Below, piece by piece: positions 35,995-44,691 of a stretch of DNA of 64,000 nucleotides. The position numbers and the translations under genes were made by a program. The stretch is from Ascidiaceihabitans sp. GTDB lineage: Bacteria; Pseudomonadota; Alphaproteobacteria; Rhodobacterales; Rhodobacteraceae. Numbering within the stretch: position 1 is the stretch's first letter; each line of letters starts with the position of its first letter. The notes under the pieces were generated by a model, which saw only the letters and a program-made list of their open reading frames with translations, made no database searches and had not been told where the DNA came from. Where the stretch lies: contig JAQXDI010000064.1 of NCBI GenBank assembly GCA_029251465.1, forward strand, positions 51,428-115,427, written 5' to 3'.

Positions 35995-37407
35995 TTAGGT
36001 TCCACAGAACGTCGCAGGCACGATTTCAGAGGACACCGGCGCTTTGCAAAGTGCTGGATCAGAGTTTGCAAAGGGGTCAGACAGCGCCGCCATCAATCGT
36101 TCAAACGGGGCGTAGTCATTGGCAAGTGCTGATTGGATCAACGTTTCAATCCGGTGATTGCGCGGAATGATCTGTGGGTTTGCAGTGGCCATGACCTGTG
36201 CTGCGTCCGGTGCGCCTTGTAGGCGCGACTGCCAGCCTGTTGCCCACCCGTCAAAGGCGTTGCGATCACTGAACTGATCACGTGCCACAGGCGTGCCAAG
36301 GGCGGCAAACGTATTGGTGAAATCAGCGCCATTCTGTTCCATCAACGCCAACAGGTCTTCGATCATCGCTTGATCCGCAGGGGTAGGGGCAGACAAGCCG
36401 ATCTTGGCCCCGAAACGGCGCAACCACGCAGTCTCGAGTTGGGCGGGCATTGCGTGGATGATTGCGGTGGCTTCCTCAACCGCGGCCTCTTTGTCGTCCA
36501 TGGCTTGGATAAGTGCTGTGGCGAACTGCGCCATGTTCCAGACCGCGATGTTGGGTTGGTTTGCATAGGCATACCGCGCGCCTTGGTCGATCGAACTGAA
36601 CACACGGGTTTCCGCATAGGCATCCATAAACGCGCAAGGGCCGTAATCGATGGTTTCGCCTGCAATGGAACAGTTGTCGGTGTTCATCACGCCGTGAATA
36701 AACCCAACGGCCATCCACGCGGGGATCAGTTTTGCCTGCGCGGCACAGACAGCACGCAGCAAATCCATCGGCCCTTTGGCGTCAGGGTAGTGGCGGTTGA
36801 TCGCATAGTCCGTCAGGGTCTTGAGCTGCTCGGTCTGCCCACGATGCGCAAACACTTGGAATGATCCAACACGCAGATGGCTTTGCGCCACGCGGGTCAG
36901 CACGGCACCGGGAAACGCCGCCTCGCGGTAGACAGGTTGGCCAGTCAGAGTGGCAGCCAACGCACGGGTTGTGGGAATGCCAAGGGCATGCATCGCTTCG
37001 GACACGACGTATTCACGTAACACCGGACCCAGCCACGCCCGCCCGTCACCGCTGCGCGAATAGGGCGTTGGGCCAGACCCCTTAAGCTGGATGTCACGAC
37101 GGATACCATCGGTGCCAATGATCTCGCCCAACAGCACAGCACGCCCGTCACCTAGCTGCGGATTGTAACTGCCGAATTGATGACCGGAATAGAGCTGCGC
37201 AAGGGGGATAGCCCCGTCGGGAACTTCATTGCCGGCAAAGACACGCGCCTGTTCATCCACATCGCCCGCAGTGATGCCCAGCAGCTTTGCCAGATCGTCA
37301 TTGAAGGCAATCAACGACGGCGATTGCACCGCAGTCGGGTTTTGCGCCGTGTAGAAATCGGTCGGCAAAGCGGCATAGCTGTTGTCAAAGGGGATATGCA
37401 GGGGCAT
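35995..37407 (-). CDS. selO: Protein adenylyltransferase SelO (YdiU/UPF0061)
   Basis: A 470-residue pseudokinase-fold enzyme that transfers AMP to proteins and protects against oxidative stress. The N-terminal FDNSYAALPTDFYTAQNP and YSGHQFGSYNPQLGDGRAVLLGE are diagnostic. LKGSGPTPYSRSGDGRA contains the ATP-binding region, and FIHGVMNTDNCSIAGETIDYGPCAFMD holds the metal and catalytic residues. A cysteine two residues from the C-terminal Gly-Thr (FCGT) stands where animal SelO has selenocysteine. It is followed 13 bases upstream on the map by a leftward GNAT gene. Confidence 0.95.
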   Translation of the reverse strand: MPLHIPFDNSYAALPTDFYTAQNPTAVQSPSLIAFNDDLAKLLGITAGDVDEQARVFAGNEVPDGAIPLAQLYSGHQFGSYNPQLGDGRAVLLGEIIGTDGIRRDIQLKGSGPTPYSRSGDGRAWLGPVLREYVVSEAMHALGIPTTRALAATLTGQPVYREAAFPGAVLTRVAQSHLRVGSFQVFAHRGQTEQLKTLTDYAINRHYPDAKGPMDLLRAVCAAQAKLIPAWMAVGFIHGVMNTDNCSIAGETIDYGPCAFMDAYAETRVFSSIDQGARYAYANQPNIAVWNMAQFATALIQAMDDKEAAVEEATAIIHAMPAQLETAWLRRFGAKIGLSAPTPADQAMIEDLLALMEQNGADFTNTFAALGTPVARDQFSDRNAFDGWATGWQSRLQGAPDAAQVMATANPQIIPRNHRIETLIQSALANDYAPFERLMAALSDPFANSDPALCKAPVSSEIVPATFCGT

Positions 37408-37419
37408 CTGGGGGTTCCG

Positions 37420-37869
37420 TTACAGTTCGCGCGTCATCAGCTGGTACTTATCACGCCGCGCAAATCCGGCACGGGCGTACAACCGCTGGGCGGTTTCATT
37501 CTCGGTGTCGATCTCAAGGTGCAGCGCTTTTAGTCCTGCATCCCCCAAAGCCCGCGGCAAGCTTTGCAAGGTTTCCGACGCAATGCCACGTTTGCGCACA
37601 CCGGGGCGGATGTAGAGTTCGTCAATAAACCCATCCATGCCGCCAAATTCCACAGACCAGCCGAACGTCACAATGATATAGCCAATCGCGGCGCGAGGCG
37701 GACCGATCAGATAGGCGACACCGTGGGGGATACCATCTAGCAGGGGGGCGATACCGGCGCGGCGGGCGTCATCGGTCATCACAATGCCTTCTTCGGCGTG
37801 AAACGCGGTCACGAGGGTCAACAAGCGGTCCAAATGGTCAGGGGTGCCAAGGGTCAGGGCGGCGCTCAT
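37420..37869 (-). CDS. GNAT-family N-acetyltransferase
   Basis: A 149-residue acetyltransferase. Motif A is GFIDELYIRPGVRKRGIASETLQSL, with an R-x-x-G-x-A type acetyl-CoA loop, and ALHLEIDTENETAQRLYARAGF gives the closing segment. The substrate is unknown. It lies 12 bases upstream of selO in the same direction, so it is probably co-transcribed with it. Confidence 0.86.
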   Translation of the reverse strand: MSAALTLGTPDHLDRLLTLVTAFHAEEGIVMTDDARRAGIAPLLDGIPHGVAYLIGPPRAAIGYIIVTFGWSVEFGGMDGFIDELYIRPGVRKRGIASETLQSLPRALGDAGLKALHLEIDTENETAQRLYARAGFARRDKYQLMTREL

Positions 37870-37970
37870 GTGTGATGTTCCATTGTTGTTGCTTTGGTTC
37901 TAGCGGATGTGCAGACAACTGTAAGTTGGCCACTTGGGGTCAAGGATTGGGGTCAGGAAAATACGTGCGC

Positions 37971-38918
37971 TCACAACCGGCCAATGCGTTCTGCCAGCAA
38001 TGCAAAGAATCCGTCGGCGTCCAGATCACCGATGAACGTCGCGTTGGGCGCACGGTCGGTGACACCCCACCAATCGGCAACTGTCATCCCCAAGGTCAGC
38101 TCTGACTGGGTTTCGATTTCGACGTTCACGTGACGACCCGTAAAGAGTTCAGGTTTGATCAGATAGGCGGTCACACAAGGGTCGTGCAGCGGGGCACCGG
38201 CAGAGCCGTATTTTTCCTTGTCAAAACGCTCAAAGAAATCAGTCATTTGCGCCACAGCGATGCCCGCGGGCGTGCCGAGATCACGAAAGGCGTCGTTGCG
38301 TGCGCGAGTAACCAAGGCTTTGTGGGTGACATCCAGCGGCATCACAACAATGTCGATGCCGCTTTTGAACGTGATATCAGCGGCTTCTGGATCGACGTAA
38401 ATGTTAAATTCGGCGGTGGGTGTAATGTTACCAACCTCAAAATACGCGCCACCCATCAACACGATTTGTTGAATACGCTGGGCGATGTCTGGGGCTTTTT
38501 GCAAGGCCGTCGCGATGTTTGTCAGAGGGCCAAGCGGGCACAAAGTCACTGTGCCACTGCGCTCTGCGCGCAGGGTGTCGATGATAAAATCAACGGCGTG
38601 CTGGCCTTGTAGCGGCATCTTTGGATCAGGCAGATCAGGGCCATCAAGGCCGGTTTTGCCGTGCACATGTTCAGCCGTCACCAGATCACGGCCCAACGGG
38701 CGGTCACAACCTGCGAACACTTTTACATCAGCTTTGCCTGCTAGTTCACAGATAATGCGGGCATTTTTCTGGGTTAGGTCCAGCGGCACGTTGCCTGCTA
38801 CAGCCGTGATACCCAGCACGTCCAGATCCTCGGGACTGGCAAGCGCCAACAGGATCGCAACCGCGTCGTCCTGACCGGGGTCTGTGTCGATAATGATCTT
38901 GCGCGCAAGCGATGCCAT
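37971..38918 (-). CDS. Inosine/uridine-preferring nucleoside hydrolase
   Basis: A 315-residue Ca-dependent nucleoside N-ribohydrolase that splits nucleosides into base and ribose. The metal-binding DTDPGQDDA motif is at residues 11-19, with LVLGIT-type and ICPLGPLTNIA-like sequence (TLCPLGPLTNIATAL), then MGGAYFEVGNITPTAEFNIYVDPEAAD and the late HDPCVTAYLI. All points to an active member. It serves nucleoside salvage. It is leftward, 100 bases from the GNAT gene, and divergent from the sulfotransferase-like gene. Confidence 0.93.
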   Translation of the reverse strand: MASLARKIIIDTDPGQDDAVAILLALASPEDLDVLGITAVAGNVPLDLTQKNARIICELAGKADVKVFAGCDRPLGRDLVTAEHVHGKTGLDGPDLPDPKMPLQGQHAVDFIIDTLRAERSGTVTLCPLGPLTNIATALQKAPDIAQRIQQIVLMGGAYFEVGNITPTAEFNIYVDPEAADITFKSGIDIVVMPLDVTHKALVTRARNDAFRDLGTPAGIAVAQMTDFFERFDKEKYGSAGAPLHDPCVTAYLIKPELFTGRHVNVEIETQSELTLGMTVADWWGVTDRAPNATFIGDLDADGFFALLAERIGRL

Positions 38919-39100
38919 ATAAAACCTGTTGTGATGAAAGCGTTGATTGATGTCTGCATGACCCTCGCAAGACAGGCCCGGGATGTCCAGACGGGCTATG
39001 GCCGATCAGCGACAGTTTTCCGCGCATTATTCGCGCAAGGTTAAAGATGATATCGGATAGAATAACATGACCTTACGAGTCGAAGTGATTCTGAGAAAGT

Positions 39101-39994
39101 ATGAGCATGGCGGCTGAAAAAGCATTTTACATTCATGCAGGCGCGCACCGCACGGGGACGTCCTCGGTGCAGATGTTTTTGTATGACAATCAGGCCGAAA
39201 TTTCCAGCCAGGGGTTCGATGCTGCCTATCCGGGGCGCGATGATATTCCCAGCGGCAAACTGGGGTTGCGATTGCCCAGCCTGCGCCAAGGCGAGACTCT
39301 GCAGCAGCGTTTCATTCGAAAAGTGCGTCTCGAAATCCGCAGCATTTGCCCTGATCCAACCCGCGCGCTAATCCTGTCCGAAGAGAATATTCCGGGGCGT
39401 ATGATCCATTTTTATGGGTCCGAATTTTACCCCGCTGCCGAGGCCCGCATGAAGGCGCTGCACGACGGATTAGAGGGCACGCTAAAGCGTGTTTTGTTCG
39501 TCGTGCGCCCGTATGATGCGCTGTATGTGTCAGCGTTTCGCAAGCGCGCCGAAGACCTGTTCGTCGACCCGTTTTCCGAACAGCGCGCGGCCTTGATGCA
39601 GATGAACCGCGGCTGGCCTGCGTTGATCAAAGCCATGCGCGACATTTTGAAAGCCGAGGAAACGGTTGTCATGACAATGTCTGCTCGCGGCGATAATCGT
39701 AATGTAATCAAGCATTTGGTGCCTAATTTGGATCGCAAAAACCTGACCGAACCGGCACAGCAAATGAATGTGTCTGCCACAGATACTGCGATGGATGTTT
39801 TGCAAGCGCGCTATAAAGCTGGGCATGCACTGGACCGCGAGGCGTGGAAAAACATCATTGCCCAGCATGCGGACACCACAGACAGCACAGGGTTTGCAGA
39901 ATTCACAGCGGATCAAAAACAGCAGCTGCGCGACACCTATGAACAGGACTGCGACGCTTTGGCTAAGCTTAAAGGCATCACTTTTTTGCGCTAG
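39101..39994 (+). CDS. Sulfotransferase-like P-loop protein
   Basis: A 297-residue protein with an N-terminal phosphate-binding loop resembling sulfotransferases, FYIHAGAHRTGTSSVQMFL (residues 10-28), and the LILSEENI strand. A 3'-phosphate-binding stretch RVLFVVRPYDALYVSAFRKR (about 120-140) follows. The rest is helical and divergent. If it is active, PAPS would be the sulfate donor and a glycan or lipid the acceptor. No envelope glycan cluster is nearby. The 3' end overlaps the convergent mazG by 17 bases. The start may also be ATG 39107. Confidence 0.65.
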   Translation: MSMAAEKAFYIHAGAHRTGTSSVQMFLYDNQAEISSQGFDAAYPGRDDIPSGKLGLRLPSLRQGETLQQRFIRKVRLEIRSICPDPTRALILSEENIPGRMIHFYGSEFYPAAEARMKALHDGLEGTLKRVLFVVRPYDALYVSAFRKRAEDLFVDPFSEQRAALMQMNRGWPALIKAMRDILKAEETVVMTMSARGDNRNVIKHLVPNLDRKNLTEPAQQMNVSATDTAMDVLQARYKAGHALDREAWKNIIAQHADTTDSTGFAEFTADQKQQLRDTYEQDCDALAKLKGITFLR

Positions 39995-40811
39995 CTTTTG
40001 CCGCTTTTTCTACGATTTTGACCTGATCCCAGATCGCATCCATTTCCGCCAAATCGCTTTGCTCTGGTGTTTTGCCTTTGTCGGCCAGTGCGGCCTCGAC
40101 CGCCTCAAAGCGACGGGTGAATTTGGCGTTTGCAGCACGCAAGGCGGCCTCAGGCTCGATCCCCAAATGCCGCCCCAAGTTGGCCATCACGAACATCAGA
40201 TCGCCAAATTCCTCGACGGTTTCGGCGTGGGTCAGGGTGTCACGCGCCTCGACCAGCTCTGCGGCTTCTTCCTGAATTTTGTCGATCACCTGATCGGTGC
40301 TGGGCCAATCGAACCCAACACGCGCCGCCCGTTTTTGCAATTTGTGCGCGCTCAGCAACGCCGGCAACCCCACCGCAACGCCGTCCAACGCGCCGCCTTG
40401 GGCTTTGCCTGCACGCTCGGCCGCTTTGATCGCTTCCCAATCAGCGGTCTGTTGCTCGGCAGATTTTTCGCGGGATTCGTTGCCAAAAACATGCGGATGA
40501 CGCGCGACCATTTTGTCGGAAATATTGCGCACAACCGATTGAAACGTGAAATGCCCCAACTCTTCGCCCATCGCTGTGTGGTAGACGGATTGCAGCAACA
40601 GATCGCCCAATTCGCCCTCTAATTCGGGCCAATCCTGACGCTCGATGGCATCTGCAACTTCGTAGGCTTCCTCAATCGTGTAGGGCGCGATGCTGGCAAA
40701 ATCCTGTTCAATGTCCCACGGGCAGCCTGTTTCGGGATCACGCAGACGGCGCATAATCTCAAGCAGGCGTTCTATTCCTGCGTCACTGTCGTGTATTAGT
40801 GCATCGCCCAT
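39978..40811 (-). CDS. mazG: Nucleoside triphosphate pyrophosphohydrolase MazG
   Basis: A 277-residue tandem-domain MazG that hydrolyses non-standard or excess NTPs to NMP and PPi. The first domain has ERLLEIMRRLRDPETGCPWD and the metal-binding TIEEAYEVADAI and ELEGELGDLLLQ; the second has EEAAELVEARDTL and EEFGDLMFVMAN. ATG 40811 is chosen, as upstream in-frame starts (40832, 40847) add a non-conserved stretch. It is divergent from the amidohydrolase operon, with 65 bases between the starts. Confidence 0.93.
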   Translation of the reverse strand: MGDALIHDSDAGIERLLEIMRRLRDPETGCPWDIEQDFASIAPYTIEEAYEVADAIERQDWPELEGELGDLLLQSVYHTAMGEELGHFTFQSVVRNISDKMVARHPHVFGNESREKSAEQQTADWEAIKAAERAGKAQGGALDGVAVGLPALLSAHKLQKRAARVGFDWPSTDQVIDKIQEEAAELVEARDTLTHAETVEEFGDLMFVMANLGRHLGIEPEAALRAANAKFTRRFEAVEAALADKGKTPEQSDLAEMDAIWDQVKIVEKAAKASAKK

Positions 40812-40876
40812 TGCAGCCGATCTCCGTTCCATGCCTAGATGCACCAAACATCGGATCGCTCAAAGGAGTCCACCCC

Positions 40877-42043
40877 ATGGCTATCGTCAATCGCATCGCC
40901 GCCTACGCACCAGAAATGGCTGAGTGGCGTCAGCACCTGCACACGATCCCCGAGTTGGGGCGTGAATGTCACAAAACGGCGGCGTTCGTTGAGGCCAAGT
41001 TGCGTGAATTCGGTGTCGACGAGATCCAGACAGGCTTTGCCACAACTGGGATCGTCGCGATCGTCAACGGCAAAGGCGAGGGGCCCACGATTGGCCTGCG
41101 CGCCGACATGGATGGGCTGCCAATCGATGAGGCAACCGGGCTGGAATATGCGTCGACCCACGAGGGGCGCATGCACGCCTGCGGGCACGACGGGCACACG
41201 ACGATGTTGCTGGGGGCAGCGAAATATCTGGCGGAAACGCGCAATTTTTCAGGCCGTGTCGCGCTGATTTTCCAACCGGACGAAGAGGCCACAGGCGGGG
41301 CCGAGGCGATGGTCAACGAGGGTATCATGGATACCTTTGACATCGCCCAAGTCTACGGCATTCACAACGCGCCGGATTTGCCTGCGGGCGGGTTTTTCAC
41401 AACGCCGGGTCCGTTGATGGCCGCGGCAGACGTGTTTCACATTACGATCAAAGGGCGCGGGGGGCACGGGGCCAACCCACAGGATTCTGTTGATCCTGTT
41501 GTGGCCGCCTGTTCGATCACCCAAGCGATCCAAACCATCATTAGTCGCAATCTGGATACGGCAAAACAACTGGTGATTTCGGTGACGCAAATCCACACCG
41601 GTTCAACCGACAATGTGATTCCGGAAACCGCCTACATCAATGGCACTGTGCGAACGTTTGATGCCGAGGTGCGCGATCTGGCAGAGCGGCGTTTGTCTGA
41701 AATTGTTGCAGGTCAAGCCGCCAGTTTCGGCTGTGAGGCTGATTTTGAATTCGAACGTGGGTATCCGCCAACGGTTAATTCCCCAGCTGGTGTGGTTTTG
41801 GCAGCGGAGGTAGCGCGCGATGTCGCCGGTGATGATGCGGTGCAAGACAACGTTGATCAGGTCATGGGCAGCGAAGATTTCTCTTACATGCTTGAAAAAC
41901 GCCCCGGTGCGTATTTGTTCATGGGGCAGGGCGAAAGTGCAGGGCTGCACCATCCCGAGTACAATTTTAACGATGACGTCGCCCCGGTTGGCGCGTCGTT
42001 CTTTGCGCGTTTGGTCGAAACTGCACAGCCTGTTGGCAAATAA
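40877..42043 (+). CDS. M20-family amidohydrolase (hippurate/N-acyl amino acid hydrolase-like)
   Basis: A 388-residue M20D metallopeptidase. The di-metal site residues are visible in GLRADMDGLP, MHACGHDGHT (Cys-Gly-His) and FQPDEEATGGAEAMV, with the dimerisation domain FHITIKGRGGHGANPQDSVDP and the final histidine in LHHPEYNFND. These enzymes remove acyl groups from amino acids. It has a strong AAAGGAG site, so ATG 40877 is the start. It is the first of three genes with two ureohydrolases 12 bases downstream, which suggests one pathway for a guanidino- or acylated amine substrate. Confidence 0.9.
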   Translation: MAIVNRIAAYAPEMAEWRQHLHTIPELGRECHKTAAFVEAKLREFGVDEIQTGFATTGIVAIVNGKGEGPTIGLRADMDGLPIDEATGLEYASTHEGRMHACGHDGHTTMLLGAAKYLAETRNFSGRVALIFQPDEEATGGAEAMVNEGIMDTFDIAQVYGIHNAPDLPAGGFFTTPGPLMAAADVFHITIKGRGGHGANPQDSVDPVVAACSITQAIQTIISRNLDTAKQLVISVTQIHTGSTDNVIPETAYINGTVRTFDAEVRDLAERRLSEIVAGQAASFGCEADFEFERGYPPTVNSPAGVVLAAEVARDVAGDDAVQDNVDQVMGSEDFSYMLEKRPGAYLFMGQGESAGLHHPEYNFNDDVAPVGASFFARLVETAQPVGK

Positions 42044-42055
42044 GGGACTACCAAA

Positions 42056-43024
42056 ATGGGTCTGGAAGACGCAAAAGAACAGGTCGATCACGCATTCACA
42101 CGCAATGATTTACGGGGTCTGAGCAACGAAAACACGTTTGGCGGTGCGACCTCGTTTTTGCGCCGCCGCTACACCAAAGACCTCACGGGCGTCGATATCG
42201 CCGTTACGGGTATTCCGTTTGATCAGGCCGTCACAAATCGACCCGGCACGCGGCTGGGGCCAAGGGCAATTCGCGAGGCCTCGTCGCTGCAATCGCCGGA
42301 CGCACCATACGGTTGGCCGTTTGACGTGCTCAGCGAAATGGCCATCGTCGACTACGGCGATCTGGCGTTTGACTACGCGAATATTCCCGCGTTTCCAGCG
42401 GCTTTGCAGGCGCATATCGCGGGCATTCTTGCTGGTGGTGCCGCGTCTGTTGCGATGGGGGGTGACCACTACATTACGTTTCCGATCCTCAAGGCTTACG
42501 CTGAAAAATATGGCCCAATTTCGCTGATCCAAGTTGACGCGCACACCGACACATGGCCCGATGACAACATGGACCGCGTCGATCATGGCACGATGTTTTA
42601 CAAGGCCGTCAAAATGGGGATCGTTGATCCGGCGCGCTCGGTTCAGATCGGCATCCGCACGACGAACGAGGACACATTGGGCGTGAACATCATCGATGCG
42701 CGCGAGGTGCATGAGATTGGGCCCGCCGAAGTTGCACGACGCGCCCGCGAGATAGTCGGCGATCATCCGACTTATTTGACCTTCGACATTGATGGTCTTG
42801 ATCCCGCGTTTGCACCGGGCACAGGCACGCCGGTTTGGGGTGGCCTTAGCTCGGCTCAAGCCGCCGTTTTGCTGCGCCAACTGGCAGGCATCAACATCGT
42901 GGGCGGCGACATTGTCGAAGTGTCACCACCGTTTGACACCACGGGTGCGACCGCAATCGCAGGTGCGCATGTTGCGGTCGAACTGTGCTGCTTGCTAGGC
43001 TGGAGACTGCGCAATGAGCGATAA
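42056..43024 (+). CDS. speB: Ureohydrolase, agmatinase-like (copy 1)
   Basis: A 322-residue manganese-dependent ureohydrolase of the arginase/agmatinase family, which releases urea from a guanidino substrate. Metal ligands are present: MGGDHYITFP, LIQVDAHTDTW and TFDIDGLDPAFAPG. GPRAIREAS and the GTGTPVWGGLSS region fit SpeB rather than arginase. It differs clearly from the second copy (for example WPDDNMDR versus VNDEMFGER in the substrate loop). It overlaps that copy by 11 bases. Agmatine, guanidinobutyrate or guanidinopropionate are all possible substrates, so the gene symbol is tentative. Confidence 0.85.
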   Translation: MGLEDAKEQVDHAFTRNDLRGLSNENTFGGATSFLRRRYTKDLTGVDIAVTGIPFDQAVTNRPGTRLGPRAIREASSLQSPDAPYGWPFDVLSEMAIVDYGDLAFDYANIPAFPAALQAHIAGILAGGAASVAMGGDHYITFPILKAYAEKYGPISLIQVDAHTDTWPDDNMDRVDHGTMFYKAVKMGIVDPARSVQIGIRTTNEDTLGVNIIDAREVHEIGPAEVARRAREIVGDHPTYLTFDIDGLDPAFAPGTGTPVWGGLSSAQAAVLLRQLAGINIVGGDIVEVSPPFDTTGATAIAGAHVAVELCCLLGWRLRNER

Positions 43025-43961
43025 AAACCAACCCATCAGCGGCAATGATCTGGCGCGCTTTTCAGGGCCAAACACGTTCATGCGTCTGCCCAGTGCCAAC
43101 GATCTAAAAGGGCTGGATGTGGCCGTTCTGGGTGTGCCGATGGACATTGGCACCTCGTGGCGGTCCGGTACGCGATTTGGTCCCAAACAAGTGCGCGCTG
43201 AATCTGCAATGCTGCGCCCCTATAACTTGCAAACAGGGGCGGCACCGTTCGACAGTTTGCAGGTCGCAGACATTGGTGATTTAGCGATCAATACGTTTTC
43301 CCTACAGGATAGTTTGCGCATAATTGCAGAGAGTTACGAGGCGATCCTAAACTACGATGTGATGCCTATGGCGATTGGCGGCGATCATTCGATTACCCTG
43401 CCGATCCTGCGCGCCATGGCGAAACGTCACGGCCCTGTGGCGCTCGTGCATGTGGATGCCCACGCGGACGTCAATGACGAGATGTTCGGCGAACGTGAAA
43501 CCCATGGCACAGTGTTCCGGCGTGCGTATGAAGAAGGGCTGATAAACCCTTCTAAAACTTACCAAATCGGGCTGCGAGGTACGGGATATTCGGCAGAAGA
43601 TTTCACCGAAGCTGCCGGTTGGGGGTTCCAGCAATTTCCGAGCCACGAATTGTGGCACAAACCGCTTGATAACTTGGGCGCTGAGATTCGCCGTGACATC
43701 GGTGATTTGCCGACCTACATAACCTACGATATCGACAGCTTGGATCCGGCTTGTGCGCCCGGAACCGGTACGCCTGAAATAGGCGGTTTGACCACTCCAC
43801 AAGCGCTGCAGCTGATCCGCAGCCTCAAGGGTTTGAATATTGTCGGTTGTGATCTGGTCGAAGTGTCGCCGCCCTATGACACCAGCGGCAATACCGCACT
43901 GACGGGGGCGAATATCCTGTACGAGATGATGTGCGTTTTACCCGGTGTTGCATATCGCTAA
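43014..43961 (+). CDS. speB: Ureohydrolase, agmatinase-like (copy 2)
   Basis: A 315-residue paralogue of the preceding gene with the same metal motifs (AIGGDHSITLP, LVHVDAHADVND, TYDIDSLDPACAPG) and the GTSWRSGTRFGPKQVRAES start typical of agmatinase. The two copies share the fold but differ along their whole length, so this is not a recent duplication. The start overlaps copy 1 by 11 bases, which implies translational coupling. The pair may act on different guanidino compounds or form a hetero-oligomer. The DUF1499 gene follows 40 bases on. Confidence 0.85.
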   Translation: MSDKNQPISGNDLARFSGPNTFMRLPSANDLKGLDVAVLGVPMDIGTSWRSGTRFGPKQVRAESAMLRPYNLQTGAAPFDSLQVADIGDLAINTFSLQDSLRIIAESYEAILNYDVMPMAIGGDHSITLPILRAMAKRHGPVALVHVDAHADVNDEMFGERETHGTVFRRAYEEGLINPSKTYQIGLRGTGYSAEDFTEAAGWGFQQFPSHELWHKPLDNLGAEIRRDIGDLPTYITYDIDSLDPACAPGTGTPEIGGLTTPQALQLIRSLKGLNIVGCDLVEVSPPYDTSGNTALTGANILYEMMCVLPGVAYR

Positions 43962-44001
43962 GGCGCGCGACTTGGTCAAAATAAACAATGGATTACGAAA
44001 A

Positions 44002-44397
44002 ATGATGCTATGGATTCTGGCAATAATTGTGGTGGCGATGTTGGCCTATATTCGGCTTGCGCCCAGTGATGCGAACCGCTGGCATCAACCGGTTGTGGGC
44101 GCGGCAGACAAAGATATGGCTGGCGGCGCAATTCGGGTGATCGATGCGGGGCCTGACGGGTTAGAACGTCTCGATGCGATTGCCCGCGATCTGACGCGGA
44201 CCACGGTTCTGGCAGGGTCAGTGGCAGAGGGGCGCGTGACCTATGTGACACGGTCGCAGATCATCGGATTTCCCGATTACACAACAATTGAACAAGACGG
44301 AAACACCATCCGCATGTTTGCGCGGCTACGTTTTGGGCGTCGCGATTTCGGGGTCAATGGCGCGCGATTGCGGCAGTTGGCGCGCGGGCTGGACTGA
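44002..44397 (+). CDS. DUF1499 domain membrane protein
   Basis: A 131-residue protein with one N-terminal membrane segment (MLWILAIIVVAMLAYIRLA) and a DUF1499 domain outside ([59 protein letters not shown]). This family is of unknown function, often small and membrane-bound. ATG 44002 or the next codon is the start. Its last 72 bases overlap the gene on the opposite strand at 44326. Confidence 0.8.
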   Translation: MMLWILAIIVVAMLAYIRLAPSDANRWHQPVVGAADKDMAGGAIRVIDAGPDGLERLDAIARDLTRTTVLAGSVAEGRVTYVTRSQIIGFPDYTTIEQDGNTIRMFARLRFGRRDFGVNGARLRQLARGLD

Positions 44398-44628
44398 ACT
44401 GCTGAGGCATCCGGTTTGCACTTCGCGCCACATCGGGACGTTTAGGGACATCTGGCATTGCGCCATGAACATGCGTCCATCCACTTGTAAACAAATGGTT
44501 TCACCCAGCTCGATCCGGCTGCCAGAGCGGTCGGTGCAATAGCAGTCAATCGTTTTGCCACTGGGGCTTGTGACGTCTGCGAAGGCGGGGGTAGCAACAA
44601 GGCTAAGCGTTAAAATAAATCGTTTCAT
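44326..44628 (-). CDS. Small secreted protein
   Basis: A 100-residue exported protein. Residues 1-18 ([18 protein letters not shown]) form a signal peptide with the cleavage site AFA-D. The mature part has several cysteines (DCYCTDR, ICLQVDG, AQCQMS, TGCLSS), so disulfides are likely. No enzymatic motif is visible; similar short cysteine-containing periplasmic proteins occur in Rhodobacteraceae. Its 3' end overlaps the convergent DUF1499 gene by 72 bases. Confidence 0.75.
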   Translation of the reverse strand: MKRFILTLSLVATPAFADVTSPSGKTIDCYCTDRSGSRIELGETICLQVDGRMFMAQCQMSLNVPMWREVQTGCLSSSVQPARQLPQSRAIDPEIATPKT

Positions 44629-44691
44629 TCCGACAATCTAGCACAGCCGCTGCACTTGACCAAACCTCTTCAATACCGCACACCAAACCCC

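Noticed and set aside
42056..43961. Recent tandem duplication of an agmatinase gene
   Set aside because: The two copies differ along their whole length, including substrate loops, so the duplication is old or they were acquired separately.
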